Shown: positions 32,577 through 33,801 of the stretch, in pieces
Layout: each line of letters begins with the position of its first letter
How positions within the stretch are numbered: the first letter of the stretch is position 1
Origin: Chthoniobacteraceae bacterium
GTDB lineage: Bacteria > Verrucomicrobiota > Verrucomicrobiia > Chthoniobacterales > Chthoniobacteraceae
Assembly (NCBI GenBank): GCA_028714515.1
Contig: JAQTMF010000007.1
Location: forward strand, 1-33,801
DNA: 33,801 nucleotides
Direction of reading: 5' to 3'
Program-made: the position numbers and the translations under genes
The notes under the pieces: generated by a model
Database searches by the model: none
Seen by the model: only the letters and a program-made list of their open reading frames with translations
What the model was told of the DNA's origin: nothing

Positions 32577-32759
32577 ATGCACCGTTCCTGTTCCTGTTCC
32601 TGCGCTGACAGACTATGCGGAGCGCTGGATTGCATGACATGCCATCCCGAAAATCGCGAGGTAGATACCATGGAACAACAGATTGATGTATGGGATGCGC
32701 GACAGGACGACGACCTCTATCAATTTCAGCAAGTCGAACTTCGGGACATTTTGATATGA
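32577..32759 (+). CDS. Small Cys-rich N-terminus protein
   Basis: 60 residues; six Cys in the first 22 (C5, C7, C9, C14, C19, C22) ending in DCMTCHPEN, then an acidic, Cys-free second half (EVDTMEQQIDVWDARQDDD). The spacing CxCxC...C...CxxC could bind a metal ion or cluster. The start is 2 bases after the previous stop, and the end overlaps the next start (ATGA, 32756-32759). No known family. Confidence 0.5.
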   Translation: MHRSCSCSCADRLCGALDCMTCHPENREVDTMEQQIDVWDARQDDDLYQFQQVELRDILI

Positions 32760-33079
32760 ACATCTACGACAAAATATTTCGCGTTCTGCGCCAGGATGAA
32801 TTTTTGGAACCAGGGGATGTTTCCATGAATGGATCCGTTCCTCGGGAGATCACATACGCAAACTGCGGGTTCCGAGTCGATCGCGGCTATTACCTCCGGC
32901 CTGTTCTTATCGCGACTGTAGCAAAACGCATCCTCGATCTCGTACCGAGCGAATGCGCGCCGGATGAGCAATACCAAATCCCCGGAGCACTTCTCAACAT
33001 CCTGCGCACGGCGTTGGATGGAAACCTAACCATTTCAAATGCGAGCTGCGGCGTGGACGGAGACACGCACCTGATGTGA
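32756..33079 (+). CDS. 107-residue protein, last of the mini-gene array
   Basis: ATG 32756 overlaps the previous stop; the longer frame would run through the Cys-rich gene. MNIYDKIFRVLRQDEFLEPG, then YLRPVLIATVAKRILDLVPS and IPGALLNILRTALDGNL: mixed alpha/beta with several amphipathic helices. Not recognised. After its stop come 96 bases with a tRNA T-arm-like sequence before the repeat protein. Confidence 0.55.
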   Translation: MNIYDKIFRVLRQDEFLEPGDVSMNGSVPREITYANCGFRVDRGYYLRPVLIATVAKRILDLVPSECAPDEQYQIPGALLNILRTALDGNLTISNASCGVDGDTHLM

Positions 33080-33127
33080 GGCTCGGTCAAGCCAGTGGGT
33101 ATCCACTTTAAAAATGCCCAACCCGAA

Positions 33128-33155
33128 GCCGGTTCAATTCCGGCCCGCTCGCACC
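33128..33155 (+). other. tRNA T-arm-like remnant
   Basis: GCCGG-TTCAATT-CCGGC (33128-33144) is a complete T-arm with the invariant TTC and A, followed by CCGCTCG and CACC like an acceptor 3' strand. The upstream sequence gives only a five-pair acceptor match (GTGAG at 33076-33080) and no normal D-arm or anticodon arm. Probably a decayed tRNA or an attachment-site relic rather than a working tRNA. Confidence 0.4.
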
Positions 33156-33175
33156 TTTTAACCAAACAAAAACAC

Positions 33176-33801
33176 ATGTGCCAATTCAAATCAGCAATCG
33201 TAACAGCAACACTGGATGTCCTCAGTAATCCCTACACGGACGCCCACGAGGATCTCATTCGACTTTTTAAGCTCAACGACACACCTACACCGAGAGGAGA
33301 GCCGCGCTTCGCCCGTGTCGAGTTCCGCCCCGAAAAAGTGGAGGATATGGCAGACCCGGACAAATATATCCTTGTCATCGACGAGCAACGCACGCCGGAA
33401 TGGTTCGACGACAAGGCGAAAGAAAAAGTCACTGAAAAACTCAAGATCATCATCTCTGGGATGATCATCAAGGGTGATGCTGATCTTCTCTGTGGGGGTG
33501 CATATATCCTGGCCAATGACGCGAAAGTTGCGTGCGTCAAAAACGCACTCATTCATGCCATGCTGGGAACCTCCCGGGTCGGCGAGATGCGGGAAACCTC
33601 CCGGGTCGGCACGATGTGGGGAACCTCCCAGGTCGGCACGATGTGGGAAACCTCCCAGGTCGGCGAGATGCGGGAAACCTCCCGGGTCGGCACGATGTGG
33701 GGAACCTCCCAGGTCGGCGAGATGCGGGAAACCTCCCAGGTCGGCAAGATGTGGGGAACCTCCCAGCTCGGCAAGATGCGGGAAACCTCCCGAGTCGGCA
33801 C
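33176..33801 (+). CDS. Nonapeptide-repeat protein (mobile-element type), 3' end missing
   Basis: Open to the right edge, 208 codons visible. Residues 1-130 form a unique domain: MCQFKSAIVTATLD, FARVEFRPEKVEDMADPDKY, TPEWFDDKAKEKVTEKLKII, GGAYILANDAKVACVKNALI. From residue 131 the protein is built of nine-residue units [GE]TS[RQ]VG[ETK]M[RW], eight complete and one cut. From memory, the MCxFKSAI start with (N/T)SxVxxM repeats occurs in hypothetical proteins of gut-type phages and mobile elements; the function is unknown. Nine-residue periodicity with Thr, Val and Met in fixed places suggests a beta-solenoid. The ATG is preceded by an A-rich leader only. Confidence 0.75.
   Translation, partial: MCQFKSAIVTATLDVLSNPYTDAHEDLIRLFKLNDTPTPRGEPRFARVEFRPEKVEDMADPDKYILVIDEQRTPEWFDDKAKEKVTEKLKIIISGMIIKGDADLLCGGAYILANDAKVACVKNALIHAMLGTSRVGEMRETSRVGTMWGTSQVGTMWETSQVGEMRETSRVGTMWGTSQVGEMRETSQVGKMWGTSQLGKMRETSRVG
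33566..33801 (+). repeat. 27-bp tandem repeat array (in frame, reaches window edge)
   Basis: Eight full units plus 20 bases, starting GGAACCTCC. Differences sit at few positions: CGG/CAG (R/Q), GAG/ACG/AAG (E/T/K), CGG/TGG (R/W) and GAA/GGA (E/G); the rest is nearly invariant at the DNA level, which points to recent expansion or exchange between units. Confidence 0.97.

Noticed and set aside
33076-33155. Functional tRNA gene
   Set aside because: Only the T-arm and part of an acceptor pair; no D-arm with GG, no 5-bp anticodon stem with a 7-base loop, and no CCA.
33553-33801. Minus-strand frame over the 27-bp repeats (PTREVSRI-type units)
   Set aside because: A period divisible by three leaves other frames open as well; the plus frame continues upstream into a unique domain with a normal start.

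Overview
The window reads as a GC-rich, Gram-negative bacterial chromosome (about 1-27.8 kb) followed by a less GC-rich accessory segment (about 28.1 kb to the right edge) that begins next to a tRNA-Asn gene. LpxB implies lipid A. An NtrC-type sigma-54 activator, an ECF sigma/anti-sigma pair, a UroD-like/AraC pair and several hairpin-rich intergenic repeats together suggest Verrucomicrobiota or another PVC-superphylum member. That assignment is inference; there is no rRNA here to settle it.

Chromosomal part, left to right. A sulfur module comes first: a gamma-family trans-sulfuration enzyme (cut by the left edge), an Rrf2/CymR-like regulator and, divergently, cysK with a strong terminator. 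Next are a glycosyltransferase-like gene, a small secreted His/Tyr-rich protein, a catalytic/non-catalytic M16 peptidase pair, a small lipoprotein, a four-Cys protein and hemW. Two small envelope proteins and pgi follow. A tight operon then encodes a soluble histidine kinase, an NtrC-like regulator and GlnD, which looks like a nitrogen-sensing unit. After it come a membrane-anchored trypsin-like protease, a divergent ECF sigma/anti-sigma pair, a roughly 500-base intergenic block with three kinds of hairpin repeat, hemB, and a divergent Gfo/Idh/MocA dehydrogenase-lpxB pair. A membrane protein, a LemA-TPM-TPM cluster, a UroD-like gene with a divergent AraC regulator, and head-to-head tRNA-Lys and tRNA-Asn genes end this part.

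Accessory part. From 28.1 to 30.0 kb five small genes point left (a basic GGKRPGAGRP protein, two coupled small genes of which one has a G9 tract that seems to shift its frame, a secreted protein, and a possible ribbon-helix-helix protein). From 30.3 kb everything points right: a 58-residue ribbon-helix-helix candidate, a gene behind a perfect hairpin, and seven closely packed genes of 53-107 codons, several joined by ATGA overlaps, one of them an excisionase-like DNA-binding protein. A tRNA T-arm-like remnant follows, then a gene running off the right edge with perfectly phased 27-bp repeats (nonapeptide TS[RQ]VGxM[RW]). The organisation is that of a prophage or integrative element, but no integrase, terminase or structural gene is visible.

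The most unusual observations are the nonapeptide-repeat protein, the overlapping mini-gene array, the homopolymer frameshift, the tRNA-like remnant, and the start codon buried in a 12-bp hairpin.
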